Shown: positions 1 through 6,910, counted from the stretch's first letter. The stretch is DNA of 14,718 nucleotides from a bacterium (GCA_028685295.1 JAQUEL010000049.1:1-14718), one strand, 5' to 3'. The notes: a model not told the origin generated them from the sequence alone. Numbers and translations are program-made.

Positions 1-131
1 TCCTCCGCCAGCTTCCTTTCCGGGGGCAAAGCTGAACCGAACGGATATTTACCACTACGGATATCCTGCTCCACAATCAATCTGAAGCGATGATATTTAG
101 GTATAGGATCTTTGCCAAGCTCTTGTATCAA
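1..131 (-). CDS. GntR-family transcriptional regulator, N-terminal part (cut by window edge)
   Basis: The minus strand has an open frame starting at a TTG codon (131-129) and running off the left edge, giving 43 residues. The peptide contains P-K-Y-H-R-F-R-L-I-V-E-Q-D-I followed by R-S-G-K-Y-P-F-G-S-A-L-P-P-E-R-K-L-A-E. This is the signature of the winged helix of GntR regulators (Y..l...I..G.y..G..LPsEr.LA). The TTG start is chosen because an in-frame TAA lies a short way upstream, no ATG is available, and AAGGA sits 8 nt before the TTG. Effector domain and target are outside the window, so the subfamily cannot be given. The gene reads away from the large operon at 422-9864 but lies on the same strand beyond its end. 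Confidence 0.8.
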   Translation of the reverse strand, partial: MIQELGKDPIPKYHRFRLIVEQDIRSGKYPFGSALPPERKLAE

Positions 132-307
132 TTTTGCTATCCTTGATTTGGTATGCTTTTACGAACCGTTATAAGTATATTTCGCCGTAAAATTTTATAT
201 TCCTTTTTTTGGTGCGTAAATGCAAACCTTTTTAAATATGAATAGCCGGGCTGGTTAAATCAGGATACATGCATTTCAAAGCTTGGGATTACAATCTTTT
301 ACAATAA
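132..307. other. AT-rich gap, likely promoter region of the GntR gene
   Basis: This stretch is distinctly A+T rich and carries no convincing reading frame. It should hold the promoter of the minus-strand GntR gene, but no pair of -35/-10 boxes with proper spacing stands out. I see no clear operator. Confidence 0.3.
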
Positions 308-394
308 ATAAGAGGTGAAAACAATATCAGCCTGCAATATCTGCAGCGTATCGCCAAAGCATTGGATACCGAGCTTGTGGTAAGCTTTAAGTAG
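308..394 (+). pseudogene. Relic of the C-terminal end of a small HTH (XRE/HigA-like) protein
   Basis: On the plus strand a short frame reads R-G-E-N-N-I-S-L-Q-Y-L-Q-R-I-A-K-A-L-D-T, then E-L-V-V-S-F-K and a TAG stop at 392-394. This is typical of the last helix and tail of Cro/C1-type DNA-binding proteins such as antitoxin-like XRE proteins (RGe.n.sl..L.kiAkAL...). An in-frame TAA at 305-307 lies directly upstream and there is no start codon, so only a fragment survives. The rest of the HTH is not recognisable upstream. It is most likely a decayed gene left by a deletion. A partner toxin gene is not visible. Confidence 0.5.
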
Positions 395-412
395 GCCGGT
401 ATACCGGCCTAC
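391..412. terminator. Perfect 22-bp palindrome between converging genes
   Basis: Two 10-bp arms, GTAGGCCGGT and ACCGGCCTAC, are separated only by AT. They form a GC-rich stem immediately after the HTH relic (its stop lies inside the left arm) and 9 nt beyond the stop of the minus-strand creatininase gene. The position fits a bidirectional terminator for converging transcripts. Neither side has a real T-tract, so Rho-independent action is not certain and a protein-binding site is possible. Confidence 0.45.
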
Positions 413-421
413 CGCTATCTC

Positions 422-1213
422 CTACCCGTTCTCTCTCTCCATCTGCCTGATTATATCCGATAGGCCATCTACGCACTCCATAGCCATCTTTTCCCCAAAT
501 TCAGCGCTGGCGCCATTGTAGTCACCCATGACGCCTACCTCTATATCAGGATGCTGGGCCAATCTGGGTACGACAAACCTGTTATCTACCTCTTTATGCT
601 TTACCAGAAAAGCATCCTGGTCGGTTCGCATCATCCGGACCGTCTCCGGGCTATCCAGGCAAGCCTCGTCCATCCGGACCAGTTCGGGCTTCCAATAGAG
701 CATCAATGAGGTCTCATAACGCCCGGCATGGAAATCCTTATCCTCGGTAGATTTCAAATAGCTGGGTGATAGTTCCCAGAAGGGCACTACAGCTATAGCA
801 GTGCCGGCCATACGCGGGTCCAGACGCTGTAAATTCTCAGCGGCATCGGTTACGGCACGGCCGGCTTCCGTGCCTCCATGTCCCATAAGCAGAATTATAT
901 TCTTAAAGCCCTGAATTGAAAGGCTGCGGCAGATATCCGTCAGCACTAGAGAGAATACCTGAGGGCTAAGGTTGATAGTGCCGGGCAGAGTGCCTCCGGA
1001 AAAATTATAATGCACCGGCGGGGCCATAAAACAGCCGGTCTCTTCAGAGGCTCTGCGGCCTATCTCAACCGCATTATGAATATCCACACTCAGAGGCAGA
1101 TGGTAACCGTGCTGCTCCACCACTCCAATGGGCACGATAACGGTCTTCATCTCTTTTAGCCCTTCCCGAACATGTCGAACCGTCATATTGTACATTATTC
1201 TTGCCTTACTCAT
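422..1213 (-). CDS. Creatininase-family metal-dependent amidohydrolase
   Basis: A 263-residue protein of the creatininase / mycofactocin MftE superfamily, cytosolic enzymes that hydrolyse C-N amide bonds, often in cyclic or formamide compounds, with two metals. Visible motifs: PIGVVEQHGYHLPLSVD (E33, H35 and D44 as metal ligands), GHGG around H112 (the usual following Asn is Thr here), and H-A-G-R-Y-E-T-S with E167. Length matches the family. The ATG at 1213 is preceded by GGGGAGGATT at good distance. It is the last gene of the operon, 24 nt after the AAC(3)-fusion stop. Substrate is unknown; true creatinine hydrolysis is not implied. The cyclase two genes upstream suggests that the operon handles an amide, formamide or lactam. 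Confidence 0.85.
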   Translation of the reverse strand: MSKARIMYNMTVRHVREGLKEMKTVIVPIGVVEQHGYHLPLSVDIHNAVEIGRRASEETGCFMAPPVHYNFSGGTLPGTINLSPQVFSLVLTDICRSLSIQGFKNIILLMGHGGTEAGRAVTDAAENLQRLDPRMAGTAIAVVPFWELSPSYLKSTEDKDFHAGRYETSLMLYWKPELVRMDEACLDSPETVRMMRTDQDAFLVKHKEVDNRFVVPRLAQHPDIEVGVMGDYNGASAEFGEKMAMECVDGLSDIIRQMERENG

Positions 1214-1237
1214 TTAAATAATCCTCCCCGTTTTATA

Positions 1238-2674
1238 TTACATATTCTCCAGCATACACCAGAAAGCCTCAGCCGCCTGCCTGAATGCCGCCGCCCCCTT
1301 ATTACATGAACGCAAAGCTATAGTGCCGCCGAAACCGCGACAACGCAACATGGAAATAATCTCCTTCACTTCGCCGTTACCCTGTCCGGGAAGAGCGGGA
1401 GTTCCGTCAAACAGAGCATCATCTATATAGAAACGCATAACCCTCTTCCTTAGCCCTCCATTATAGAATATACCCAGAAAAGGCTTTTCTCCGGCTGCAG
1501 CAAAACGTCCGGGATTGAGAGCCAGCCCTGGCGACAGATAACTGCCGGCGTACATTTCAAGATAGAAGGATGAAGGTGCACCATTGTTCTCTACCAGGAC
1601 ATTTATCCCCTTGCCGGCTAGCGACGCCGCCATCTTGAATTCTTCAGCGGTTCCAACAGGTACAACCAGCGGCACACTCAGCCTTGCAGCCAGAGCAACG
1701 GCTCTCTCGTCACCAATCCTGCTACGCACAGCTGCTATCGCCACCCCTTCGCCTTGTAACAGGGATCTGTAGGCTTCGTATTCCACAGTGGTCAACTCCA
1801 GAGCAAATATGCCTTCTCCTTTTATTGTCTCCAGAACAACCGCAGGGTCATTTGCTATATCTCCGGCTACGGCGGCCAGATGGAAATCCTCTTCCGCTAG
1901 ACGTGCAGCCTTTATCCGTCCTCTCTGCCTGATGCAATCTTGACAGGCAGGATTACGGCAAAGAACAGCGGCAGGATCACAGCTCAAGGCTTCAACGGCT
2001 ATATCGAGCATCGGACCTGCCTCCATCAGACGACAGATGGCTTTGCCTATACGGCCCATACGCATAATGCCGCGTTCTCTGAAAAGCCTGTCCAGACCGA
2101 TAAAATCCCTGTGCGGGCCTGCCATTGCGGTCACAGGAATGATAATTTCACAGCCTTCATCATCTATATATGCTGCTTTTATATCGTCCAGATATGGAAC
2201 CCCGGTTATGGCTTCGGCTGCATGCAAAGTGGTATTACGATCCTGATCCACTCCCATCAGCAAAACCTTACCACCTGATCGAGCCAATTTATAATATGGT
2301 GTACCTTCGGCATAGGCAGTAGGCGCCTTTTCATGTCCGGCGATCAGATCGGCTGCACCATAGCCGACAGCAGCCACGGAATGAGTGGGATGCAAGCTAC
2401 GCACAGCATCCGGACGACGCCAAAAGCGTTCCGCCACATCTCCTAGAGCGGTTGCCGAGTTGCAACGGTCAAAAGGCGGCTCACAAACAAACGTCGGCAT
2501 AACTATCAGGCCCGCAGGCCCCACAACCTCTATAAGTGCTTTGATGACGGCATCTGGACCACCCGCTACCAGGCCGATTGCCTTCAAAGAAGAATGAACT
2601 AATAATTTATCGCCTTCCACCAGACCTAAATTCCGTAAACTGAGAACGATATCGCTTTCATTAATTACAGACAT
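1238..2674 (-). CDS. AAC(3)-family N-acyltransferase fused to a TIM-barrel-like C-terminal domain
   Basis: A 478-residue two-domain protein. Residues 1-255 are an AAC(3)/YokD-type CoA-dependent N-acetyltransferase, with L-L-V-H-S-S-L-K-A-I-G near 24-34, V-M-P-T-F near 58-62, RSLHPTHSVAAVG near 92-104 (the family's catalytic His region) and GVDQDRNTTLHAAEA near 141-155. A Cys-rich linker (C239, C244, C247) leads to residues 260-478, which resemble a shortened sugar-phosphate isomerase / xylose-isomerase-like barrel, with L-E-L-T and V-L-V-E-N-N-G elements. AAC(3) proteins usually end near 270 residues, so the extension is notable. The ATG at 2674 overlaps the cyclase stop by 10 nt and has AGAGGG upstream. 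An upstream ATG at 2782 would run about 120 nt into the cyclase gene and is rejected. The acyltransferase call is firm; the barrel call is weaker. The role is probably N-acylation of an amino-sugar-like amine, perhaps the product of the aminotransferase two genes upstream. Confidence 0.8.
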   Translation of the reverse strand: MSVINESDIVLSLRNLGLVEGDKLLVHSSLKAIGLVAGGPDAVIKALIEVVGPAGLIVMPTFVCEPPFDRCNSATALGDVAERFWRRPDAVRSLHPTHSVAAVGYGAADLIAGHEKAPTAYAEGTPYYKLARSGGKVLLMGVDQDRNTTLHAAEAITGVPYLDDIKAAYIDDEGCEIIIPVTAMAGPHRDFIGLDRLFRERGIMRMGRIGKAICRLMEAGPMLDIAVEALSCDPAAVLCRNPACQDCIRQRGRIKAARLAEEDFHLAAVAGDIANDPAVVLETIKGEGIFALELTTVEYEAYRSLLQGEGVAIAAVRSRIGDERAVALAARLSVPLVVPVGTAEEFKMAASLAGKGINVLVENNGAPSSFYLEMYAGSYLSPGLALNPGRFAAAGEKPFLGIFYNGGLRKRVMRFYIDDALFDGTPALPGQGNGEVKEIISMLRCRGFGGTIALRSCNKGAAAFRQAAEAFWCMLENM

Positions 2675-3363
2675 GGTTTTCCCTCTGTATCTAGTTTTTC
2701 CTCTGTATCTATAAGAACTGCCCGGCACGGTGAAGCACAGGCGCCACGTATTTTTAGAGGAAAGGCTGCCAACATACCGCACCTGCCTGATAACTCGGAT
2801 AGGTTGGTCAACGGCGCCAGCAACAGATTGACCCTGGTCCAGAACTCTTCCCAGGGAAATTGCATCTGCGATACAGAATCAAAACGAGGAAAATCCGCTC
2901 CCAGCAGGCCTATACCTCTATCAAACAACCACATAGCCGCATCTCTATCAATATATGGACTGCCATTTACGTAATCCGGATCGTCCCAATGTGCATCCCA
3001 GCCACTGCAAATAAGGACGGCGTCACCTGGGCATATCTCGGGTGACGCCGCTTTCAAATCAGGCATTATAACGGGTTCATTACGACGTTTGTTTCCTACA
3101 TTTATTACCACAGCCGGACGATAAAAATCCTTGAGCGGCAAAGCCGTAACCGGCTCAGCCGCCAGGTCAACATGAGCTTTTGTTTCAATATATGTCCCCG
3201 TCTGCCCGCTTATTATAAATTTTTGCAAATATACCGGATAGTCGGATGGCAAGAACTCCGGGTGCGGCAGATCCGTTATCTCCGCACCCGGATACTCTGG
3301 ACAATAGGACCACATACCGCTGTAAATCCAGCCGCTTATGTCCCGTACCTGCCCATACCGCAT
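2665..3363 (-). CDS. Cyclase-family protein (kynurenine formamidase-like metal hydrolase), divergent metal site
   Basis: A 232-residue member of the cyclase / KynB / isatin hydrolase family of metal-dependent amidohydrolases. Family marks: TGTYIETKAHVDL at 55-67 in place of the usual HxGTHxDxPxH, GDAVLICSGWDAHW at 113-126, L-L-G-A-D-F at 153-158, and a C-terminal FPLKIRGACASPCRAVLI matching the PlkieG..g.PvRa block. In the metal motif H64 and D66 are kept, but the first and third histidine positions are E60 and E70, so the metal ligation or activity may differ. The start ATG at 3363 overlaps the aminotransferase stop (TAATG) and the stop lies inside the next gene, so translation is coupled on both sides. 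An 18-bp in-frame tandem duplication near its 3' end adds six residues. Substrate is unknown. Confidence 0.8.
   Translation of the reverse strand: MRYGQVRDISGWIYSGMWSYCPEYPGAEITDLPHPEFLPSDYPVYLQKFIISGQTGTYIETKAHVDLAAEPVTALPLKDFYRPAVVINVGNKRRNEPVIMPDLKAASPEICPGDAVLICSGWDAHWDDPDYVNGSPYIDRDAAMWLFDRGIGLLGADFPRFDSVSQMQFPWEEFWTRVNLLLAPLTNLSELSGRCGMLAAFPLKIRGACASPCRAVLIDTEEKLDTEGKPCL
2677..2712. repeat. 18-bp in-frame tandem duplication carrying the next gene's SD
   Basis: Units 2677-2694 and 2695-2712 match at 16 of 18 positions. On the minus strand each carries GATACAGAGG. The copies encode D-T-E-E-K-L and D-T-E-G-K-P at the tail of the cyclase. The copy nearer 2674 supplies the Shine-Dalgarno sequence of the AAC(3) fusion, so the duplication yields two SD-like elements in tandem. 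Confidence 0.75.
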
Positions 3364-4622
3364 TATTTCCTGCGAACCTTCTCGGCAGCATTACGAATAC
3401 CGGCAATGGTATCTTCTATCTCTCTATCAGTCAGGCGCGGATGCATCGGCAGATTCAACTCTCGCTTATAGAAAAACTTCTCTGCCAGCGGACAGAGGCC
3501 GTCGCCGTAACCCATACGCTTCAAACCGGTAAAGTGATAGGTGGGCTGGTAATGCAGAATACCCTGCACGCCCTCTTCTCTGTAAAGCACTCTCATGAAG
3601 TCATCGCGGCTCGCTCCCAGCTCCTCCTCTTCCACACAGAGGGTATAGAGATGGTAAACGTGGTAGCAATCGGGAGACTCATAGACGGGCGTGATCCCCT
3701 TGATCCCCTGAATGCCGTCATTGATGCGCCGTCCCAGTTCACGACGCTTTTCGTTGAGCATATCCAGCTTGCGTAACTGTGCCCGCCCCACAGCTGCCTG
3801 AACTTCATTCATGCGATAGTTGTTGCCCCAGTACCCCTTAACGTCCACTACATCGAAATGCGACGGTATCCAATAATCAACCTGATCCTTCCAGTGATCT
3901 AGGTTCATGCAACGCAGCTTCTCTATGGGATCGACAAAATCATCATTATTAGTGGTTATCATGCCGCCCTCGCCGCAGGTGGTCATGTTTTTAAGGGAAT
4001 GGAAGCTAAAGCAGCCTATATCGCCTATACTGCCTGCCTTGCGTCCTTTGTAAGCAGCCCCCGGCGTATGAGCACAATCCTCCAGCACATAGAGGTTATG
4101 CTTTCTGGCAATAGCCATGATGGGATCCATATCACACATCAGACCACCGTAATGTACTACGTATATGGCTTTGGTCTTGTTGGTGATCTTCTTTTCTATC
4201 TCTTTAGGATCGATATTGTATGTTCTGGGATCGATATCGGCATATACCGGAATACCGCCCTCTTTGAGAATAACCAGAGAAGTGGCGATAAAGGTATTGG
4301 GAGTAACGATAACTTCATCTCCCGGCTTAATGCCGAAAACCTGAGTAGCTACATGCATAGCGGTCGTACAGTTGGTTACGGCAAAAGCATGCTTGACATC
4401 ATGCATAGCGGCAAATTCTTTCTGAAAAGCCTGAACCTGCGGTCCCATGGTCAGCGTATCCTGGCCCATGGCCTGCAAGGTCATATTCTTCTCATCTTCA
4501 TCATAGATCGAGCCGAAGAAGGAATAAGGCACTTTCAAGTCAACACCATCATCCATAGTGTAACTACTGGTGATACCTCCGTCGGTATCGGAACCAGTAT
4601 ACTTGTCTTTTTTATTGGACAT
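3363..4622 (-). CDS. DegT/DnrJ/EryC1/StrS-family PLP aminotransferase
   Basis: A 419-residue fold-type I aminotransferase of the family that transfers an amino group, usually from Gln or Glu, onto a keto-sugar or keto-cyclitol. Visible features: an N-terminal T-M-G-P-Q-V-Q-A-F-Q-K-E-F, TNCTTAMHVA (83-92), VIVTPNTFIATS (104-115), LEDCAHTPGA with D182 for the pyridine nitrogen, and FSFHSLKNMTTCGEGG with K211 as the PLP lysine. The usual Gln after the ED motif is His. Length fits the family, with an extra polar tail of about 20 residues at the N terminus. The start at 4622 has GGAGGTG 4 nt upstream; an ATG at 4658 lies upstream of that SD and inside a hairpin, so it is rejected. It opens the second half of the operon, 116 nt after the kinase gene. 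The substrate cannot be named; this family serves sugar-nucleotide, aminoglycoside and aminocyclitol routes. Confidence 0.9.
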   Translation of the reverse strand: MSNKKDKYTGSDTDGGITSSYTMDDGVDLKVPYSFFGSIYDEDEKNMTLQAMGQDTLTMGPQVQAFQKEFAAMHDVKHAFAVTNCTTAMHVATQVFGIKPGDEVIVTPNTFIATSLVILKEGGIPVYADIDPRTYNIDPKEIEKKITNKTKAIYVVHYGGLMCDMDPIMAIARKHNLYVLEDCAHTPGAAYKGRKAGSIGDIGCFSFHSLKNMTTCGEGGMITTNNDDFVDPIEKLRCMNLDHWKDQVDYWIPSHFDVVDVKGYWGNNYRMNEVQAAVGRAQLRKLDMLNEKRRELGRRINDGIQGIKGITPVYESPDCYHVYHLYTLCVEEEELGASRDDFMRVLYREEGVQGILHYQPTYHFTGLKRMGYGDGLCPLAEKFFYKRELNLPMHPRLTDREIEDTIAGIRNAAEKVRRK

Positions 4623-4631
4623 AACGCACCT

Positions 4632-4663
4632 CCAAGGATATTTGGCGCAAAAATACACCTTGG
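4632..4663 (-). promoter_or_regulatory. Hairpin covering the edge of the aminotransferase ribosome binding site
   Basis: On the minus strand arms CCAAGG (4663-4658) and CCTTGG (4637-4632) enclose an inner TATTT/AAATA stem with a GC-containing loop. The two final G residues of the right arm are the first bases of the GGAGG Shine-Dalgarno of the aminotransferase gene. Folding in mRNA would partly block ribosome entry. It could also be an operator. The gap to the kinase stop has a run GGATTTTTTC near 4700-4710 that may allow partial termination. Confidence 0.4.
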
Positions 4664-4738
4664 TCTTATTCTATCTCTTACAGATGCCTCAAGCTATGAA
4701 AAAATCCACGATTATTACAGATTATCCATTGAAATCGA

Positions 4739-5956
4739 TCAGGGCAAGGGCAAGCTGATAACGGCTGTCAGGCCCTGTCCTGCGGTGAGCAATTCCAATT
4801 CCGGCAGATCCGGGTAGTAATACCGCAAACGACGGTTAAGGCCGGGAAGACCTGTCAACTTGACTCCGCCTCCGGGACTGTCAGCAACGGCTATGCCTGG
4901 TACGGCTTCTGCCGGCAGACCGGGGCCGTTATCCATAACCCGTAACTCAACCCTACAATTGTCTACGGTAGCGGTAATAGAGATACGTAAGCCATCCGGA
5001 CAAGCAGGCAAAGCATGCACCAGAGAGTTCTCCACCAACGGCTGAAGAATTAGGGCCGGAACCTGAAGCCTGCCCAGATCTTCCTGTATATCTATGGATA
5101 TTTCAACTTTACGCCCGAAACGAGCACGAAATATCCCTGCATAAGCCCTGGCGGCCGCAGCCTCTTCAGCCAGGGTTATGGTACCGCCTATATTGGCCAG
5201 AGAATGCCGCAGCAGTAGCGAAAGCTCATCTATCAATCGTCCTGTCTCAGAGGCCTCCTCCAGCATAGCCTGTCCCGCAATAAGATTCAGGGCATTGAAA
5301 AGAAAATGCGGGTTTAGCTGAGCCTGCACCAGCCTCAGTTCCACCTCCCTCAAGTCACGCTCCAATCCGGCCTTTTCCTCAGCGGCCCGCCGCAATTTAC
5401 GCTGTTTGCGGGTCAGTTCTTTCTCCTTGCGCAGGGCTATCTGTCCTTCCACCAGGTGATTACAGATTACGCCCAACAGCCCCAAGGCTATATCCAGACG
5501 ACCGGCATCCACCACCGGCACTTTCAGATAGGCCTCCCACAGTTTATCAGGATCCAGGCCCAGATCACCTGTCCGAGCGATGAAATCCTGATAGCCTACG
5601 GAGGTAGGTGACGCCAGCAGAGACTGGCCGCTGAAAAAACAACCTATTGACTTGCCGGCTACCACTACAGGCACAACCACATCTATCAGCCCGGCGTGGC
5701 AGGTATAAGAGATAGGTTTACCGCCATGCAGAGCTCTCTCCGCTGCTTGTTTATCTGAGAGCAGGCAGCGCCGCCTTCCCTCCTGTGTACTCTGGATCAT
5801 GTGACAAATCTCACAACGCTCTTCCGCCGGTGAGAAGATATTCTCCCCGGCATCACTGTAAAAAGAGATCGTCATGCCCGTAGCCCGGTAAAAAAGCCTG
5901 CCGGCCTCTTCAAAAGCAGGTAAATTAACAATATCGCTCAGCTTTACCTTGCCCAT
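4739..5956 (-). CDS. PocR-domain sensor histidine kinase (LytS/YesM-like)
   Basis: A 405-residue cytoplasmic sensor kinase with no membrane segment. Residues about 5-165 form a PocR-type sensory domain: G-M-T-I-S-F-Y-S-D-A-G, C48 and C51 (CEIC), C64, then SYTCHAGLIDVVVPVVVAGK and GCFFSGQ. Such domains are thought to bind small hydrocarbon-derived ligands. Residues about 172-212 are a charged coiled coil. QLNPHFLFNALN holds the phosphoacceptor H217 of the HisKA-type LytS class, followed by an N box Q-P-L-V-E-N-S (N310), DNGPGLP at 342-348 and a glycine-rich segment near 362-373. Its ATG overlaps the upstream response-regulator gene by 13 nt and has GGGGAG upstream, so the pair is co-translated. 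The four cysteines might carry a metal or redox group. It probably senses a metabolite inside the cell and controls the operon. Confidence 0.9.
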   Translation of the reverse strand: MGKVKLSDIVNLPAFEEAGRLFYRATGMTISFYSDAGENIFSPAEERCEICHMIQSTQEGRRRCLLSDKQAAERALHGGKPISYTCHAGLIDVVVPVVVAGKSIGCFFSGQSLLASPTSVGYQDFIARTGDLGLDPDKLWEAYLKVPVVDAGRLDIALGLLGVICNHLVEGQIALRKEKELTRKQRKLRRAAEEKAGLERDLREVELRLVQAQLNPHFLFNALNLIAGQAMLEEASETGRLIDELSLLLRHSLANIGGTITLAEEAAAARAYAGIFRARFGRKVEISIDIQEDLGRLQVPALILQPLVENSLVHALPACPDGLRISITATVDNCRVELRVMDNGPGLPAEAVPGIAVADSPGGGVKLTGLPGLNRRLRYYYPDLPELELLTAGQGLTAVISLPLP

Positions 5957-6777
5957 CGCTTTCCCGCTCCCCTGTATTCACTGGGCCTGACACCGGTCTC
6001 ATCCAGAAAAGCCTGACTGAAGTAGTTGATATCTTCATAGCCTACAGCAAAAGCTATCTCCGTAAGATTCAGCCTCTGATCCGTCATAAGCTCTCTGGCT
6101 CTGGCTATGCGGACTGAACGCAGATAAGCTCTGAAAGCCATACCTGTTTCGAATTTGAAAAGCGATCCCAGATAACCGGAACTCAGATGAAAATACTCAG
6201 CCATTAGATCCAGAGAGAGCTTCTCGGCAAAATGCTCATCCACATAGTCGCGCACCTCCCTGACCAACAAAGCGGTGCGTCTCATCTTAGGCTCATCCCT
6301 TACTGTCAAAGCAGGGAGCACCTCTTCCAGGCTGCGTCGCATACATTCTTTCTCCAGCCTCTCCAACCGCTCTACTTGAAGCCTGTCCACCGCTCTTCCC
6401 AAAGCACCGAGTAGTTCCTCTTGCCGTATAGGTTTGAGAAGATACTCCTCTGCACCCAGACGGAGTGCCCGCCGAGCATACTCAAAACGATCATAAGCAG
6501 TAAGATAAATAAAGCAAGGCGTATGATCGAGTTCATCTTTCAAACGCCCTGCCAATTCCAGCCCATCCATACCTTCCATATGTATATCCAGCAGGCAGAT
6601 ATCAGGATACGTTGTCTCAGCCAGTTGCAGTGCTTCACGACCGGAGCCGGCGGAGGCGCATACTCTGACAGGCAGGTGTGAACGCTTCAGGATGCGAGCT
6701 ACCATATCATGGACGATAGGTTCGTCGTCGACACTCATAAGAGTATAAAGATATTCTTTCTTGCTATCAGTCACCAT
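5944..6777 (-). CDS. Response regulator with AraC-type DNA-binding domain (YesN-like)
   Basis: A 277-residue two-component regulator. The receiver domain (about 12-128) shows the acidic pair in S-V-D-D-E-P (D17/D18), phospho-acceptor D64 in CLLDIHMEGMDG, T93 in Y-L-T-A-Y-D and K115 in Y-L-L-K-P-I. After a charged linker (130-170), two helix-turn-helix units of the AraC/XylS type fill about 172-270 (LSLDLMAEYFHLSSGYLGSLF and LTEIAFAVGYEDINYFSQAF, with V-R-P-S-E-Y-R at the end). It should bind DNA when phosphorylated by the kinase encoded next door. An in-frame TAA lies just upstream of the ATG at 6777. There is no clear Shine-Dalgarno, but a short upstream frame ends across this start (see 6771-6897). 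Likely targets are its own operon and the segment before the aminotransferase gene. Confidence 0.9.
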   Translation of the reverse strand: MVTDSKKEYLYTLMSVDDEPIVHDMVARILKRSHLPVRVCASAGSGREALQLAETTYPDICLLDIHMEGMDGLELAGRLKDELDHTPCFIYLTAYDRFEYARRALRLGAEEYLLKPIRQEELLGALGRAVDRLQVERLERLEKECMRRSLEEVLPALTVRDEPKMRRTALLVREVRDYVDEHFAEKLSLDLMAEYFHLSSGYLGSLFKFETGMAFRAYLRSVRIARARELMTDQRLNLTEIAFAVGYEDINYFSQAFLDETGVRPSEYRGAGKRWAR

Positions 6778-6897
6778 AACGAGGTCTTAACCAAAGCACT
6801 AGCCATCTCCTGCATGGGAGGTATATTTCAGGTTTGCCTGCAGCAGATCCTCGAGGAGGATATTTGTCAGATAGCTTTCTATCTCGGCTGCAAACAC
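6771..6897 (-). pseudogene. Short coding-like frame before the response regulator, with an apparent one-base frameshift
   Basis: The 130-nt gap between the isomerase stop and the regulator start reads as protein in the minus direction. From GTG at 6897 one frame gives F-A-A-E-I-E-S-Y-L-T-N-I-L-L-E-D-L-L-Q-A, then N-L-K-Y-T-S, and stops at 6799-6801. A second frame gives M-Q-E-M-A-S-A-L-V-K-T-S-L-W and stops with TGA at 6771-6773, overlapping the regulator ATG by 7 nt. Dropping one C from the CCC before that second ATG would join them into about 41 residues of amphipathic helix. No family is recognised and no good ribosome binding site precedes the GTG. It may be a small coupled gene with a frameshift, the tail of a lost gene, or chance. 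Confidence 0.3.
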
Positions 6898-6910
6898 AGT
6901 TGTTTTTGTC

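Noticed and set aside
391-412. Attachment site of a mobile element at the palindrome
   Set aside because: No integrase or transposase gene, no second copy of the sequence and no tRNA was seen in the window.
422-1213. True creatininase or mycofactocin peptidase MftE
   Set aside because: Only the superfamily metal motifs are visible. No creatine pathway genes and no mycofactocin genes (precursor peptide, radical SAM) are present in the window.
1238-2674. Antibiotic resistance gene (aminoglycoside 3-N-acetyltransferase)
   Set aside because: The AAC(3) superfamily includes many metabolic N-acyltransferases. The operon setting and the extra C-terminal domain point to metabolism, and nothing shows aminoglycoside activity.
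2677-2712. CRISPR or other repeat array
   Set aside because: Only two adjoining 18-bp units without spacers, inside a coding region.
2675-2782. N-terminal extension of the AAC(3) fusion starting at an ATG at 2782
   Set aside because: It would overlap the cyclase gene by about 120 nt. The added residues include the repeat R-Y-R-G-K-T from the tandem duplication and do not belong to the AAC(3) family. The ATG at 2674 has an SD and starts exactly at the family N terminus.
3999-4817. Plus-strand 272-residue frame opposite the aminotransferase and kinase genes
   Set aside because: It mirrors the aminotransferase coding strand, which has full family motifs. The antisense translation matches no family.
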